A program made the translations under genes and the position numbers. Shown piece by piece: positions 7,962-14,949 of a stretch of 64,000 nucleotides of DNA; positions within the stretch are counted from its first letter, which is position 1; every line of letters starts with the position of its first letter. The notes beneath the pieces are model-generated. The model did no database searches, was not told the origin of the DNA, and worked only from the letters and a program-made list of their open reading frames with translations. The DNA comes from Thiodiazotropha sp040507035 (GTDB taxonomy: Bacteria > Pseudomonadota > Gammaproteobacteria > Chromatiales > Chromatiaceae), in the NCBI GenBank assembly GCA_040507035.1, contig JBEVVR010000014.1, positions 1-64,000 of the forward strand, given 5' to 3'.

Positions 7962-8594
7962 ATGCTGAAACGATTTCTGGCTTATCCATTCATGGCGCTG
8001 GGCTTGGTTGCCTGTGTAACAATCAATATCTACTTTCCCGCCGCTGCCGCCGAGGAAGCGGCACGAACGATTGTGCGCGATGTTCTCGGTGAAGATGAAG
8101 CACCGGCACAACAAAAGCCGGCACCCAAGGAGGAGTCGAAAACGGATGACAAGCAGTCATTACAGAAGATATTCGACTCCCCGTTGACCAATACGCTAAC
8201 CGGGATAGTCGACTTGCTGATCCCGTCAGCACAGGCGGCGCAGCCTAACATCGACATAGCTTCACCGGCCATTCGTAAGCTGCGTGCCGCGATGGCGGAT
8301 AGACAAAACGCAATGGCAACTCACTATCGTTCCGGAGCCCTGGGATTTACCAACAATGGCCTGGTTGCTGTTCGTGATCTTAAGCTTATATCACTGCGTG
8401 ATCGAAATAAGGTCAAAAAGATGGTGGCGGATGAAAACGGCGATCGTAAAGCGCTTTATGCTGAAATTGCCCGCGCCAACGGACAGCCCCAGTGGGAGAA
8501 AGATATCCGTGATACATTTGCCAGGGTTTGGGTGGAAGAGGCTCCAAACGGGTATTGGTATCAGGATGGAAAGGGAAATTGGCGTCAAAAATAG
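7962..8594 (+). CDS. ydbL: YnbE-YdbL-like lipoprotein (DUF1318)
   Basis: 210 residues. The N-terminus MLKRFLAYPFMALGLVAC is a lipoprotein signal with lipobox LVAC, so the mature protein starts at Cys 18. Right after it comes VTINIYFPAAAAEEAA, a YnbE-like short beta strand. A proline- and lysine-rich linker (about 45-60) leads to a DUF1318 domain at about 105-210 (IRKLRAAMADRQ, GALGFTNNGLV, VKKMVADENGDRKALYAEIA, ending GKGNWRQK), matching E. coli YdbL. In E. coli the lipoprotein and the chaperone-like YdbL are separate genes after ydbH. Here one chain carries both parts, 66 bp after the ydbH-like gene, so they form one lipid-transport unit. Confidence 0.8.
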   Translation: MLKRFLAYPFMALGLVACVTINIYFPAAAAEEAARTIVRDVLGEDEAPAQQKPAPKEESKTDDKQSLQKIFDSPLTNTLTGIVDLLIPSAQAAQPNIDIASPAIRKLRAAMADRQNAMATHYRSGALGFTNNGLVAVRDLKLISLRDRNKVKKMVADENGDRKALYAEIARANGQPQWEKDIRDTFARVWVEEAPNGYWYQDGKGNWRQK

Positions 8595-9583
8595 ACTCCA
8601 TCGTCTCTTTTGCAAAAGTTGACCTCGGCTTTTTTCCTACGCCTGTTGTAAAGCTGTCCAGGCTGAGTTCGCTTCTGGGTGGTCCGGAAATCCTCATGAA
8701 GCGTGATGACCTGTCCGGTTTGGCGTTAGGCGGTAATAAGACAAGGAAGTTGGAATATCTACTCCAAGACGCGATAGTTAAGGGGTGTGATACGGTAATT
8801 ACAGCGGGTGCAGCACAATCGAACCATTGTCGACAGACAGCGGCCGCTGCTGCCCTGCTGCAGTTGGAGTGTCATCTGCTGCTTGGTGGAAGTCCCCCCG
8901 CGTCTGCTAACGGTAACTTGTTGCTCGATAATCTCTTGGGTGCGCGGATCCACTGGGCAGGGTCGAAGCGGAAGGGTGAGTCTATTCCCGAGATTTTCGA
9001 ACTCTTGAGGGCCGAGGGTAAGAGACCCTATGTTATCCCCTATGGTGGTTCAAACGAGTTGGGAGCCTATGCATTTATTCATGCCCTGAAGGAGTTGGAG
9101 TCACAACTCGACACGGAGAAGATTTCGCATATTGTGTTCGCCTCAAGTTCCGGTGGTACCCATGCAGGTTTGATGCTGGGAAAAGCGCTTTTGAACAGAA
9201 GTTATAACCTGCTTGGGATCTGTATTGACAAAGGAGAGGTGGATGAGGCCCCCATGGATGGTTATATAGTTGACCTGGCCAACAAGACTTCTGATCTGAT
9301 CGGTGCTGGTATCAGTTTTAAAAACGACGATATATGGCTTGATGTGAACTATCTTGGTGATGGGTATGGGGTCGTAGGTGATCTCGAAAACGAGGCGCTG
9401 AAAATTACCGCAAGAAAAGAAGCTATTCTCTTGGATCCGGTCTATACCGGAAGGGCGATGGGAGGCCTGATTGATATGATACGGGCAGCTGCGATAACGA
9501 GCGAGGACAGGGTCCTGTTTTGGCATACGGGGGGTGCTCCGGCTCTTTTTGCCTATGCCGATATGATGAACAGCTGTGAGTAA
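8579..9583 (+). CDS. PLP-dependent D-cysteine desulfhydrase / ACC deaminase family enzyme
   Basis: About 334 residues of the fold type II PLP family. Visible marks are TPVVKLSRLSSLLGG, the LMKRDDLSGLALGGNKTRKL block with the Schiff-base lysine in GGNK, the QSNHCRQTAAAAALL substrate loop, the SSGGTHAGLMLG phosphate loop, and the C-terminal FWHTGGAPALFAY. Likely reactions are D-cysteine to pyruvate, sulfide and ammonia, or deamination of 1-aminocyclopropane-1-carboxylate. The two activities cannot be told apart by eye, but the family in bacteria without plant hosts is usually D-cysteine desulfhydrase. The start is probably TTG 8579, overlapping the upstream gene by 16 bp; a TTG at 8528 would overlap by 67 bp. 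Confidence 0.8.
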   Translation: MASKIDSIVSFAKVDLGFFPTPVVKLSRLSSLLGGPEILMKRDDLSGLALGGNKTRKLEYLLQDAIVKGCDTVITAGAAQSNHCRQTAAAAALLQLECHLLLGGSPPASANGNLLLDNLLGARIHWAGSKRKGESIPEIFELLRAEGKRPYVIPYGGSNELGAYAFIHALKELESQLDTEKISHIVFASSSGGTHAGLMLGKALLNRSYNLLGICIDKGEVDEAPMDGYIVDLANKTSDLIGAGISFKNDDIWLDVNYLGDGYGVVGDLENEALKITARKEAILLDPVYTGRAMGGLIDMIRAAAITSEDRVLFWHTGGAPALFAYADMMNSCE

Positions 9584-9647
9584 TAGGGTGAATAATTAAC
9601 TATCGGATTGCGTTATTAGAACCGCTAATTTTCTCTTTTGATGGGTA

Positions 9648-9848
9648 CTATTTTTTCATGGTTGAGAATTGTTTTTCACCTTGTGGGCTTATGTTTGACG
9701 TCAATTGATTAATGGTTTGCATTAGCGCAGATATGTCGAGAGGTTTTGTGAGGAATGCATCTGCACCCGCACTTATCAGAGGTGTGCGAATTTCGTGGCT
9801 CATGTTGGCAATAAATTGGGATTTGGCCTCAATCGCAACCTGAGCCTG
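9648..9848 (-). pseudogene. Scar of a deleted hybrid histidine kinase (H-box fused to receiver C-terminus)
   Basis: Reading the minus strand from 9848, the frame gives a HisKA H-box, AKSQFIANMSHEIRTPL, joined without a break to ISAGADAFLTKPLDISAL, the C-terminal end of a response-regulator receiver domain with its conserved KP. It then runs to a TAG at 9648. An intact hybrid kinase has several hundred residues between these two points (dimerisation helix, ATPase domain and most of the receiver). The frame has no start codon or ribosome-binding site, and a stop lies upstream at 9849. This is a remnant of an in-frame internal deletion plus loss of the 5' end. The rest of 9584-9941 shows no gene. 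Confidence 0.75.
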
Positions 9849-9941
9849 TTATTAGGCTAGTAAGAGGTTTCTCAGCAGGTAGGAAACGAATATGGGAATT
9901 ATGATACAATACCTGCGAGCAATAGCGGAAAATGTACTATT

Positions 9942-11072
9942 TTATTTAGTAGGAATTAAACGGACAAGCTTCCCGTTTTCTGCGTCTGTAAGCAGATAGA
10001 TCAGACCGTCAGGCCCCTCTCTTACGTCTCTGATTCTACCCAGTTTGCCGCTTAGCAGACGTTCCTCGTGGGTGATGGTCTCACCATCTAATTCGAGTCG
10101 AACGAGCTGCTGAAATTTTAGCGAACCAACGAACAGATTACCCTTCCAGTTTTTGAATTTATCCCCGGTGTAGAACGTCATGCCTGAGGGGGCAATGGAT
10201 GGGACCCAATAGTGAACAGGCTGCTCCAATCCCTGCTTATGTGTGCCTTCGCCTATTGTTGTAAGGGTTCTGTAATTTAAACCATAGCTGATTATGGGCC
10301 AGCCATAGTTGGCGCCGGATTTAGGAATGTTGATCTCATCTCCTCCATGTGGACCATGCTCGTGAGTCCATAACTTCCCGCTCTCAGGATGTAGAGCCGC
10401 TCCCTGTATATTCCGGTGGCCATAGCTGTAGATCTCAGGCAGTAGACCGTTTTTATTTGTGAATGGATTTTGTGCTGGAATGGTGCCATCGTCATTTATG
10501 CGAATAACAGATCCCGCGTGATCCTTGAGGTCTTGTGCCCTGGTGCGATCACCTCGATCACCTAAGGTGATGAAAAGATGTCCTTGCTGGTCAAATACCA
10601 GGCGCGATCCGAAGTGGCGAGTGTCTGAAGTTTTTCGAGCCATGCGAAAAACAGTTTGCAACTGTTCGAGTCTGCGGCCTACCAATTTACCTCGAGATAC
10701 TGTGGTTCCATAGTACTCCCCGTTGGGCTCAGAATAGGAGAAGTAGACCCAGTGATTCTCCTTGTACTTGGGATGTAGTGCAACATCGAGAAGCCCGCCT
10801 TGCCGATACTCGTTTATCGCCGGAAGTCCAGCAATAGGTTTAGGCTCTAAATTGCCTTGGCTGTCAACTATTCTAAGCGTTCCGCGGCGTTCGGTAATGA
10901 GCATACCACCCTCGGGTAAAAAGGCTATTGCCCAGGGATTGGCCAGACCCTCCATCACGATCTCATAGTCAATGTTGTGTTTTTCTGTAATTGTTGTGGC
11001 CGCTGAATTGATTGTAGACATGGTCAACGGCAGTGCGGTAATCAGAATAACAACTATGCGAAGGTATTTCAT
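9942..11072 (-). CDS. PQQ-dependent aldose sugar dehydrogenase, periplasmic (YliI/Asd family)
   Basis: 376 residues. The signal peptide is MKYLRIVVILITALPLTMST, with cleavage near NSAA. The beta-propeller core shows GLANPWAIAFLPEGGMLITE, GGLLDVALHP, RLVFDQQGHLFITLGDRGDR, YSYGHRNIQGAALHP, LWTHEHGPHGGDEINI and NYGWP, and ends GPDGLIYLLTD. These are the signatures of soluble glucose/aldose dehydrogenases that oxidise sugars in the periplasm with PQQ. The length equals that of E. coli YliI. No PQQ synthesis gene lies in the window. It stands alone, divergent from arfB. Confidence 0.9.
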   Translation of the reverse strand: MKYLRIVVILITALPLTMSTINSAATTITEKHNIDYEIVMEGLANPWAIAFLPEGGMLITERRGTLRIVDSQGNLEPKPIAGLPAINEYRQGGLLDVALHPKYKENHWVYFSYSEPNGEYYGTTVSRGKLVGRRLEQLQTVFRMARKTSDTRHFGSRLVFDQQGHLFITLGDRGDRTRAQDLKDHAGSVIRINDDGTIPAQNPFTNKNGLLPEIYSYGHRNIQGAALHPESGKLWTHEHGPHGGDEINIPKSGANYGWPIISYGLNYRTLTTIGEGTHKQGLEQPVHYWVPSIAPSGMTFYTGDKFKNWKGNLFVGSLKFQQLVRLELDGETITHEERLLSGKLGRIRDVREGPDGLIYLLTDAENGKLVRLIPTK

Positions 11073-11234
11073 TGCGATCCTCGATGGCGATAGAGCTAAC
11101 TATAGGAAGTTTCCCAGAGTATAGTTAGAATGTATCCACGATTAGTGTAAGTATATCAGCTAATACTAAAGGCCAGTTTCTGGTCTTTCTTGATGCTAGC
11201 TATAAGTGATGTCAGTTTTTACAACAAATTCATA

Positions 11235-11651
11235 ATGGCAATTAAAATTACAAAGAGTGTTTCCGTCCCTGATAGTGAGATAGAAATCTCAGCAATTCGT
11301 TCCAGTGGTGCCGGAGGACAGCATGTTAACAAGGTTGCCACTGCTGTGCATCTGCGATTTGATATCTGCAACTCTTCATTGCCTGAACACTATCGTGAGC
11401 AGTTACTAAATAATAATGATAAGCGAATAAGTAAAGATGGCGTTATCGTCATCAAGGCGCAGCGTTATCGGGATCAGGAAAGAAATAGGGAAGATGCTCT
11501 GCGCAGGTTGAAGCAGTTGCTAAGTCAATCTGTGGTAAAGCCTAAGACACGCATACCTACCAGGCCGACCAGGGCATCCAACCGTCGTCGCCTGGATAGT
11601 AAGACGCGGCATGGAAGGCAGAAGGCACTGCGGCGTCGGCTCGAAGACTGA
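11235..11651 (+). CDS. arfB: Alternative ribosome-rescue factor B, peptidyl-tRNA hydrolase
   Basis: 138 residues, matching the E. coli ArfB/YaeJ length. The N-terminal catalytic domain has ISAIRSSGAGGQHVNKVATA with the GGQ motif that hydrolyses peptidyl-tRNA. The basic C-terminal tail (TRPTRASNRRRLDSKTRHG, then RQKALRRRLED) inserts into the empty mRNA channel of stalled ribosomes. The start at ATG 11235 (MAIKITKSV) fits the family; the frame also opens 15 codons earlier, but those residues do not belong to the fold. No strong ribosome-binding site is seen. Single-gene transcription unit. Confidence 0.92.
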   Translation: MAIKITKSVSVPDSEIEISAIRSSGAGGQHVNKVATAVHLRFDICNSSLPEHYREQLLNNNDKRISKDGVIVIKAQRYRDQERNREDALRRLKQLLSQSVVKPKTRIPTRPTRASNRRRLDSKTRHGRQKALRRRLED

Positions 11652-11754
11652 ATGGATCCAAAGCTAAATTGGCCTGCCAGGTTGTGATTTTGTCACCAGC
11701 AACATTCGAGTATAGTTATCGCAAAGGTTCTCAGATGCAATTAGGTGACAGATA

Positions 11755-12294
11755 TTGGCCCTGAAGGCGACTATTTTCAAAGTAGATCTCCAGATCTCCG
11801 ATATGGAGAGACACCACTACCAGACTTATCAGTTGACCCTGGCGCGCCACCCGTCGGAGACGGATCAACGGCTTATGGTGCGTCTACTTGCATTTGCCAT
11901 CAATGCAGACCATGGCCTGACCTTTACCAAAGGGCTCTGTAACGACAATGAACCCGAGCTTTGGTTGAAGAACCTCAGCGGCGAGACGGAATTGTGGATT
12001 GAATTGGGACAGTTGGATGAGAAGCGTCTGCGGCGTGCCTGCGGTCAGGCTAAGAGAGTGATTGTCTATCTCTATGCAAGACGAAGTGCCGAGGCATGGT
12101 GGAGTCAGTATCAGAACAAACTGCTACGCTACAACAATCTCCAACTGGTAATGCTCTCGGTGGCCGGGGAAACGGCTCTTGAATCCCTGAGTCGAAGGAC
12201 AATGTCTCTGCAGGCAACGATACAGGATAACCAGATCTGGTTATCCGATGAAACTCAGACGGTTACAATAGAGATCCAAAACTGGTTTCCTTGA
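11755..12294 (+). CDS. yaeQ: YaeQ family protein
   Basis: 179 residues that match YaeQ along their length: start MALKATIFKVDLQISDMERH, then LARHPSETDQRLMVRLLAFA, LWLKNLSGETELWIELGQ and the C-terminal WLSDETQTVTIEI. The fold is PD-(D/E)XK nuclease-like; the cellular role is unsettled. The first codon is TTG: AGGTGA lies 6 bp before it, and no ATG exists in the expected place. It follows arfB at about 100 bp and converges with tpm. Confidence 0.9.
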   Translation: MALKATIFKVDLQISDMERHHYQTYQLTLARHPSETDQRLMVRLLAFAINADHGLTFTKGLCNDNEPELWLKNLSGETELWIELGQLDEKRLRRACGQAKRVIVYLYARRSAEAWWSQYQNKLLRYNNLQLVMLSVAGETALESLSRRTMSLQATIQDNQIWLSDETQTVTIEIQNWFP

Positions 12295-12301
12295 ATTATG
12301 G

Positions 12302-12979
12302 CTACTTCAAAAAATAGATGTGTTCTTGCATTTGGCTAACAGCCTTGTCACTGTAGCGCTCGGTATCCTGCAGAATATTCAGACTGTGCAGGTGTTGGAT
12401 GGAGAAGCGTTGGGCAAACAGTGACTCGACTTCCTTGCCTGAGACACTATAGGGTGGGCCTTGCATCTCGTGCTGGGGATATTCCAGGGTGATCAGCAAT
12501 AGCTTTATTTGCTCAGGTAGGATTCGTTGCAGTATCTGAGTATATTGAATGCGTTGTTCCGGGTTGAGGGCAATCAGCGAGGCGCGGTCGTAGACTGCGT
12601 CTAGATCGCTGTTGTCGAGCTGTTCGATATCGAAGATGTCACCGCAATATATTTCGTAGGGGCCAGTATGCCAGTATTGAAAGTCACCAAAGGGCTCGAC
12701 TTTAGGCTCAAGCTTCTGCTCCTCGAAAAAGGCTTCAACCGCCAAAGGACTCAATTCAATCCCACGTATGCGATATCCTTGTGTCGCCAACCAGGCCATA
12801 TCCCTGCTTTTACCGCACAGGGGCGCGAATACCAGAGAGCCTTGGGGTAAAAACAGGGCATGCCAGTGGTTAAGCAGATGCTGGTTGAACTCAGTATGGT
12901 GCCAACCGATATTGTTATCCTGCCAGCGCTGCAGCCAGTTGTCGTTTGGAGCTTTGATTCTATTTTCTTCTGAACTCAT
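12302..12979 (-). CDS. tpm: Thiopurine S-methyltransferase
   Basis: 225 residues. Family marks are WLQRWQDNNIGWHHTEFNQH near the N-terminus, then the SAM-binding FAPLCGKSRDMAWLATQGY and RGIELSPLAVEAFF, the acidic YCGDIFDIEQLD loop and YDRASLIALNPEQR. The enzyme moves a methyl group from SAM to sulfur, or to selenium and tellurium oxyanions in bacteria. ATG 12979 (MSSEENR) is chosen because AGGTG lies 5 bp upstream. It is convergent with yaeQ, only 7 bp apart at the stops, and divergent from srkA. Confidence 0.92.
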   Translation of the reverse strand: MSSEENRIKAPNDNWLQRWQDNNIGWHHTEFNQHLLNHWHALFLPQGSLVFAPLCGKSRDMAWLATQGYRIRGIELSPLAVEAFFEEQKLEPKVEPFGDFQYWHTGPYEIYCGDIFDIEQLDNSDLDAVYDRASLIALNPEQRIQYTQILQRILPEQIKLLLITLEYPQHEMQGPPYSVSGKEVESLFAQRFSIQHLHSLNILQDTERYSDKAVSQMQEHIYFLK

Positions 12980-13162
12980 TTTAGCACCTGTTCTGTTACC
13001 CAACAGTGAGAGTCAGGACGTGTGGGATAGTTTAACAGGGTCTGCCCAAACCACGGCAGGTTGGTTATGATGACTGACTGGTGAATGCTGGCCCAAGTTT
13101 TTCCAAGAGATGCAATAAATCAGCTATTCGGTTGTCAATTAAACAGCACCATATATTCCTTA

Positions 13163-14173
13163 ATGAGCAGTAGTGAAGTGATAAATGCGGATTCTGACGA
13201 GCAGGCGTTTGCCACGCTGACTCCCGATGTGCTCCTCGATGCTGTGGAATCCACCGGGGTCAACTGCAATGGACAGATACTTGCGCTAAACAGCTACGAG
13301 AACAGGGTTTATCAGGTGGGGTTGGATGATGGGCCTCCCTTGGTGGCCAAGTTCTACCGTCCAAATCGCTGGAGTGATACGGCGATTCTGGAGGAGCACC
13401 GATTCACTATCGAACTGATGGATCAGGAGATACCGGTTATCGCTCCCATTGGTGACAAGGAAGGCAACACTTTGCTGCATCACAATGGCTGCCGGTTTGC
13501 CCTCTATCCTTGCAGGGGTGGACGAGCCCCGGAACTGGACGACCCGGTTCAGCTACTACAATTGGGCCGGTATATTGCCAGGATCCATCTCTTGGGTGCC
13601 AGCGTTCGCTTCAAGCATCGGCCGGGTATCGACAGTGAAAGTTACCTCATACAACCCAGCCAATACCTTATGCAGCATGGGTTCATTCCATCTCATCTGG
13701 AGCTGGCCTATGAGAGCTTGGTCTCTGATCTGAGTCAACGGGTTGCCTCCTGCTATGCCAATGCCGGAACAATAACACCCATTCGGCTGCATGGTGACTG
13801 CCATCCGGGTAACATTCTGTGGCGCGATGAGGGTCCGCAAATCGTCGATTTCGATGACTGCCGAATGGGACCCGCAGTCCAGGATTTGTGGATGTTTCTT
13901 TCCGGAGATCGCAGCTATATGACTGAGCGTCTGGCAGATCTGCTGGAGGGGTACTGCCAGTTTTATGATTTTAATGCCTCTGAGTTGCACCTGGTGGAGG
14001 CGTTGCGCACCATGAGACTGGTCCACTATGCCGGATGGCTGGCGCGGCGCTGGTACGATCCTGCTTTTCCTATGGCCTTTCCATGGTTCAATACCACATC
14101 CTTCTGGGAAGAGCATATTCTCACCCTGCGTGAGCAGTTGGCGAAGATGGATGAACCGCCGCTGGTATGGTGA
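13163..14173 (+). CDS. srkA: Stress response serine/threonine kinase SrkA (YihE)
   Basis: 336 residues with the aminoglycoside-phosphotransferase-like kinase fold of YihE/SrkA. Marks are FATLTPDVLLDAVESTG, the SYENRVYQVG nucleotide loop, VAKFYRPNRWSDTAILEEH, the catalytic loop RLHGDCHPGNILW and the metal-binding IVDFDDCRMGPAVQDLWMF. SrkA protects against programmed death and envelope stress in E. coli. The frame is open 26 codons upstream of ATG 13163, but the family sequence begins here. In E. coli srkA precedes dsbA; no dsbA is here. Confidence 0.92.
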   Translation: MSSSEVINADSDEQAFATLTPDVLLDAVESTGVNCNGQILALNSYENRVYQVGLDDGPPLVAKFYRPNRWSDTAILEEHRFTIELMDQEIPVIAPIGDKEGNTLLHHNGCRFALYPCRGGRAPELDDPVQLLQLGRYIARIHLLGASVRFKHRPGIDSESYLIQPSQYLMQHGFIPSHLELAYESLVSDLSQRVASCYANAGTITPIRLHGDCHPGNILWRDEGPQIVDFDDCRMGPAVQDLWMFLSGDRSYMTERLADLLEGYCQFYDFNASELHLVEALRTMRLVHYAGWLARRWYDPAFPMAFPWFNTTSFWEEHILTLREQLAKMDEPPLVW

Positions 14174-14179
14174 GATCGA

Positions 14180-14674
14180 TCAGTCATAGCGGATATCGAC
14201 AATCCAATACTGCTTTCTACCTGCAGGTGTCTCGACCTCGACCTGATCATCCAGGAGGCGTCTCATCAGGGCCTGGGCAAGGGGAGAATCGAGGCTGATG
14301 TAGTCGGCTTGCTGACCAATCTCATCCGGGCCTACGATGCGATAGCTCTGTTGTGTTCCCTGTTCGTCCTCCAACGCTACCCAGGCGGAGAAAAATACCT
14401 GTTGCCGATTGCTTGGGGATTGATTCACAACCTTTAGAACAGGCAGCCGTTTTTGCAGGTAGCGGATTCGCCGGTCGATTTCACGCAGTTCCTTCTTGCG
14501 ATAGATGTACTCAGCGTTTTCAGAACGGTCACCCTCGGCTGCTGCCGCGGCCAGTGCCTGGGTGACTTTACGGCGCCGTATCCACAGCGTCTGTTCCTCC
14601 TCTTTCAGGCACTCATAACCGGTTTGTGTAATGTAGGGGGATTTAGCTGGAGCAGGTGGCTTGTATCGTCCCAT
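14180..14674 (-). CDS. greB: Transcription elongation factor GreB
   Basis: 164 residues. The N-terminal coiled coil starts GRYKPPAPAKSPYITQTGYE and runs through the tip AAAEGDRSENAEYIYRKKEL, whose acidic pair enters the RNA polymerase secondary channel to restart backtracked complexes. The C-terminal globular part has VALEDEQGTQQSYRIVGPDE and SLDSPLAQALM. The extended N-terminal basic residues and YIYRKKEL favour GreB over GreA. It converges with srkA, 6 bp apart at the stops. Confidence 0.95.
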   Translation of the reverse strand: MGRYKPPAPAKSPYITQTGYECLKEEEQTLWIRRRKVTQALAAAAAEGDRSENAEYIYRKKELREIDRRIRYLQKRLPVLKVVNQSPSNRQQVFFSAWVALEDEQGTQQSYRIVGPDEIGQQADYISLDSPLAQALMRRLLDDQVEVETPAGRKQYWIVDIRYD

Positions 14675-14949
14675 TTTTTCAATCGGGCCAGGGAGTTGAT
14701 TTTTTCATTTAAAGTACAGTACAGGGTCATAAAATGCTAGTGGAAGTGACTTCAGCCGGACTCTGTGGCCGCTATGATTCGCGAGTGCCGCTGTCTGCAG
14801 CTATCGAAATGATAGCATCCGAATAAGAGTGATGTGAAAAGCTGCAGATTTGAGAATAGTCCTCTTTGAAATGGAATAGGCTTCATCTTACAATTGAAAC
14901 GTTTACCGACTAATCACAATTTGTATGGTGATTCGTGAGAGCAGGAAAC

